Assembly: GCA_902470695.1 (NCBI GenBank)
Contig: CABRHH010000010.1
Coordinates: 16,909 to 80,908, forward strand
DNA length: 64,000 bases
Direction of reading: 5' to 3'
From: an uncultured Collinsella sp.
GTDB taxonomy: Bacteria > Actinomycetota > Coriobacteriia > Coriobacteriales > Coriobacteriaceae
Each line of letters starts with the position of its first letter. Position 1 is the stretch's first letter. The translations under genes and the position numbers were made by a program. The notes under the pieces are model-generated. The model searched no databases, was not told where the DNA came from, and worked only from the letters and a program-made list of their open reading frames with translations. This document shows positions 62,002-64,000 of the stretch, one piece after another.

Positions 62002-63684
62002 ATGGAACAGGTACGTACCGTCAACGTCGGCATCATCGGATTGGGAACGGTCGGCGGGGGGTGCGCGCGCCTCATCGCCAAGCATCGCGATAGCTACCGC
62101 AAGGCCTACGGCGTTGACCTTGCGCTGCGCCGCGCCTGCGCCCGACACCCCGAGCGCGCCCGCGAGCTCGGGCTTTCCGAAGGTGTGTTCACCACCGATT
62201 GGCACGAGGTGACCGCCGACCCCGCCGTCGACATCGTGATCGAGGTCATCGGCGGCGAGCACCCCGCCCGCGAGATCATCCTCGACGCCATCGCGCACGG
62301 CAAGCACGTCGTCACCGCCAACAAGTCGCTGCTCGGACAGCAGGTGGATGAGCTGGCAGACGCCGCGGCGGCAGCGGGCGTGCAGATTCGCTGCGAGGCG
62401 GCATGCGCCGGCGGCATCCCCATCGTGAATGCGCTCGAGCACGCGCTGGTGGGCAACGAGATCCTCACCATCGCCGGCATCATGAACGGCACCACCAACT
62501 ACATCCTGTCCCGCATGGATGCCGAGGGGCTCGACTTCGCCGAGGTGCTCGCGCAGGCGCAGGAGCTCGGCTACGCGGAAGCCGACCCCACCGCCGACGT
62601 GGACGGCTTCGACGCCGCCGCCAAGCTCGCCATCCTGTCCTCCATCGCCTTCCACACGCGCGTCACCACCGCAGACATCGCCTGCGAGGGCATCCGGGGC
62701 GTGAGCGCCGCCGACATCGAGCAAGCGCGGGCCCTCGGGATGAAGATCAAGCTGCTCGCCTGCGGTCGCAAGACCGAGCGCGGCGTCGACGTGCGCGTGC
62801 ATCCCGCCATGATTCCGTCCGGCCATCAGCTCGCCGCCGTTTCAGGCGCCATGAACGCGGTGATCGCCGTGGGTGATGCCGTGGGCGAGACGATGTTCTA
62901 CGGCGCTGGCGCCGGAGCCTTCCCCACCGCCAGCGCCGTAGTGGGCGATGCGCTTGAGCTCGCTTGGCCTCTCGCGCGCGGCATCGCGGCGCCGGCCGAG
63001 CGCGAGCCGTATGGGCGCGTTGAGCCAATCGTCCCGATTGAGGAGCTCGAAACCCGCTTCTACCTGCGCCTGCGTGTGCGTGACCGAGCCGGTGCGCTCG
63101 CGCCGGTGGTGGCAGCCTTCGCCGAGGCGGGCATCTCGGTATCGGATATCAACCAGGTCGCCGACCACGCGAGCGCGGGACAAGCGGGCGTCGGGGGTAC
63201 GGCGGACATGGCTGCTGCAGCGGACGTCGAAGGTGCGGCGAGCGTCGGGGCCGGCGCGGACACCGCAGCGGACTTCGATGCCGTAGCGAGCAGCGGGGTT
63301 GCGACAGGCACCGCGGCGGGCGGCGCGGACACGGTCGTTGCAGCGGGCGCCGGGGCCGACCCGGTCACCGCAGCGGACATCGAAACTGCTGTGGACAACG
63401 AAACAGGTGCGACGCACGCCGGGGCCAGCGCGGGGGATGCAACGGAAAACGGGGCGGGCTCGGCTGTCGCAGCGGGCACTTCAGCTCACGGCGAGGCGAT
63501 TCCGACAGGTGCAGAAGCTGTTGAGGAAACCTGCTCGGTGGTGTTCCTCACGCACCGAGCTCGCCAGCGCGACATGGATGCGGTCTGCCACCGTCTGGCG
63601 CATCTCAGCGAGGTGGCTGAGGTCGCCAGCGTCATCCGCATCGAAGACGTCGAGCGCTGGTGCGATGGTGTAGAGGCGAACTAG
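62002..63684 (+). CDS. hom: homoserine dehydrogenase with insertion in the ACT domain
   Basis: A 560-residue enzyme; relatives have about 430. The NAD(P) fold starts VNVGIIGLGTVGGGCARLIA, followed by VVTANKSLLGQ, the catalytic region GGIPIVNALEHALVGNEILT and GIMNGTTNYILSRM, then GYAEADPTADVDGFDAAAKL. The C-terminal ACT domain begins FYLRLRVRDRAGALAPVVAAF and ISVSDINQV, is interrupted by about 117 residues of Ala/Gly/Thr/Asp repeats (about 388-505), and resumes CSVVFLTHRARQRDMDAV to the end. The insertion is encoded by tandem repeats in multiples of three bases. The ACT domain normally senses threonine, so feedback may be altered. ATG 62002 follows AAGGAG. Confidence 0.94.
   Translation: MEQVRTVNVGIIGLGTVGGGCARLIAKHRDSYRKAYGVDLALRRACARHPERARELGLSEGVFTTDWHEVTADPAVDIVIEVIGGEHPAREIILDAIAHGKHVVTANKSLLGQQVDELADAAAAAGVQIRCEAACAGGIPIVNALEHALVGNEILTIAGIMNGTTNYILSRMDAEGLDFAEVLAQAQELGYAEADPTADVDGFDAAAKLAILSSIAFHTRVTTADIACEGIRGVSAADIEQARALGMKIKLLACGRKTERGVDVRVHPAMIPSGHQLAAVSGAMNAVIAVGDAVGETMFYGAGAGAFPTASAVVGDALELAWPLARGIAAPAEREPYGRVEPIVPIEELETRFYLRLRVRDRAGALAPVVAAFAEAGISVSDINQVADHASAGQAGVGGTADMAAAADVEGAASVGAGADTAADFDAVASSGVATGTAAGGADTVVAAGAGADPVTAADIETAVDNETGATHAGASAGDATENGAGSAVAAGTSAHGEAIPTGAEAVEETCSVVFLTHRARQRDMDAVCHRLAHLSEVAEVASVIRIEDVERWCDGVEAN
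63206..63420. repeat. in-frame tandem repeats inside hom
   Basis: Units starting GCAGCGGAC or GCGGCGGGC occur at 63217, 63265, 63313, 63340 and 63370 (steps 48, 48, 27, 30), all multiples of three. A typical unit reads GCAGCGGACGTCGAAG, then GCGGCGAGC, then GGCGCGGACACC. Confidence 0.8.
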
Positions 63685-63717
63685 ACACCGTGGGCCTCGG
63701 GATGGCCCGGGCGCGAA

Positions 63718-63945
63718 CCCCATTCGTTGCGGGTTCGCGCCCCGTTCGTCTGCGCGATCCGGGTTCGGCATGTATCCATCCGGAGGACCTCGCGTCGATC
63801 CCGGGTTCGCCTTGTGTCCATCCGCGCATACAGGGTTCGTGCCCTGTCCATCTGGGGCCGTTTTTGGGCTCCAGACGACCAAGGGGCGAACCCTATTCGT
63901 CTTGGGTTCGCATATCGGCCATCCACACGCATCCCGGGTTCGGAG
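63718..63945. repeat. GGGTTCG/GTCCATC inverted array, copy 3
   Basis: At least three plus-oriented units (CCGGGTTCGGCATGTATCC, CCCGGGTTCGCCTTGTGTCC, CAGGGTTCGTGCCCTGTCC) precede a hairpin, GTCCATCTGGGGCC (63846-63859) with GGCTCCAGACGAC (63867-63879), whose loop is T-rich as in copy 1. An inverted CGAACCC follows at 63888, then two more plus-oriented units. The array fills the gap between hom and the right edge of the window. Confidence 0.82.
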
Positions 63946-63973
63946 GGGGATGCGGACGTTTTCCTGGACCGGC

Positions 63974-64000
63974 CTAGACGGCCAGGCCGAGCCGCTTCCT
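63974..64000 (-). CDS. possible C-terminal end of a minus-strand gene
   Basis: The last 27 bases read on the minus strand as RKRLGLAV and a TAG stop. Because array 3 ends just before, this could be the end of a gene that continues beyond the window, but eight codons are too few to be sure. Confidence 0.2.
   Translation of the reverse strand, partial: RKRLGLAV

Noticed and set aside
63718..63945. Central hairpins of the GGGTTCG arrays as intrinsic terminators
   Set aside because: The T run lies in the loop rather than after the stem, so they do not have terminator geometry on either strand.

Overview
The window is very GC-rich and gene-dense, with GTG and TTG starts and strong AGGAGG-type ribosome binding sites. 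The lipoprotein-based transporters, the whiA-yvcK-rapZ cluster and the glycolytic gap/pgk/tpiA/gpmI/secG block point to a high-GC Actinomycetota. The overall style fits a gut Coriobacteriia organism such as Collinsella. That assignment is an inference from gene content and composition, not from a marker-gene alignment.

Layout. 0-8.6 kb: a lipoprotein, yaaA, two family-2 glycosyltransferases, a bacterial PARG-type glycohydrolase, an SOS-type pair (Y-family polymerase plus YolD-like protein, with a LexA-like box on the promoter) and a LUD-domain protein. 8.6-14 kb: a polar amino-acid ABC importer whose permease carries an extra extracytoplasmic domain, then an ABC exporter behind a MerR-type promoter. 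14-19.4 kb: tRNA-Cys, tRNA-Gly, tRNA-Val and tRNA-Leu, a CmpB-like membrane protein, and a partner-switching pair (STAS-HATPase fusion plus a PAS/GAF/PP2C phosphatase). 20-28.4 kb: a dipeptide/oligopeptide ABC system with two binding proteins. 30-35.8 kb: secG, gpmI, tpiA, pgk and gap. 35.9-46.2 kb: a head-to-tail cluster whiA, yvcK, rapZ, a CDF efflux protein, a bifunctional Rel, and a RecJ-RecQ-like fusion. 46.7-50.7 kb: an SBF-family transporter, a DUF2975/XRE pair, cutC and a metallophosphoesterase. 51-54.5 kb: a phnDCEE phosphonate-type importer. 56-61.2 kb: a livJHMGF branched-chain amino-acid importer. 62-63.7 kb: homoserine dehydrogenase.

The most unusual property is not a single gene. 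Almost every longer intergenic region, and several coding sequences, contain degenerate short tandem repeats with units of 12 to about 40 bp. Each locus has its own unit sequence. Several arrays run directly into the 3' end of the neighbouring gene and resemble its last codons (secG, gpmI and livF most clearly). Inside genes the same kind of array appears only in periods that are multiples of three and adds Ala/Gly/Thr-rich or patterned insertions to otherwise conserved enzymes: the ACT domain of homoserine dehydrogenase, the loop after the first metal motif of the phosphoesterase, YvcK, the N-terminus of LivF, and possibly the RecJ linker. A second family consists of 30-bp units (GGGTTCG...GTCCATC) arranged in both orientations around a hairpin at three separate loci.

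Functionally the window is dominated by nutrient uptake (amino acids, peptides, phosphonate, branched-chain amino acids), central glycolysis, stringent response, DNA repair and SOS mutagenesis. Long reading frames antisense to these genes were treated as by-products of GC-rich codon usage and left out.
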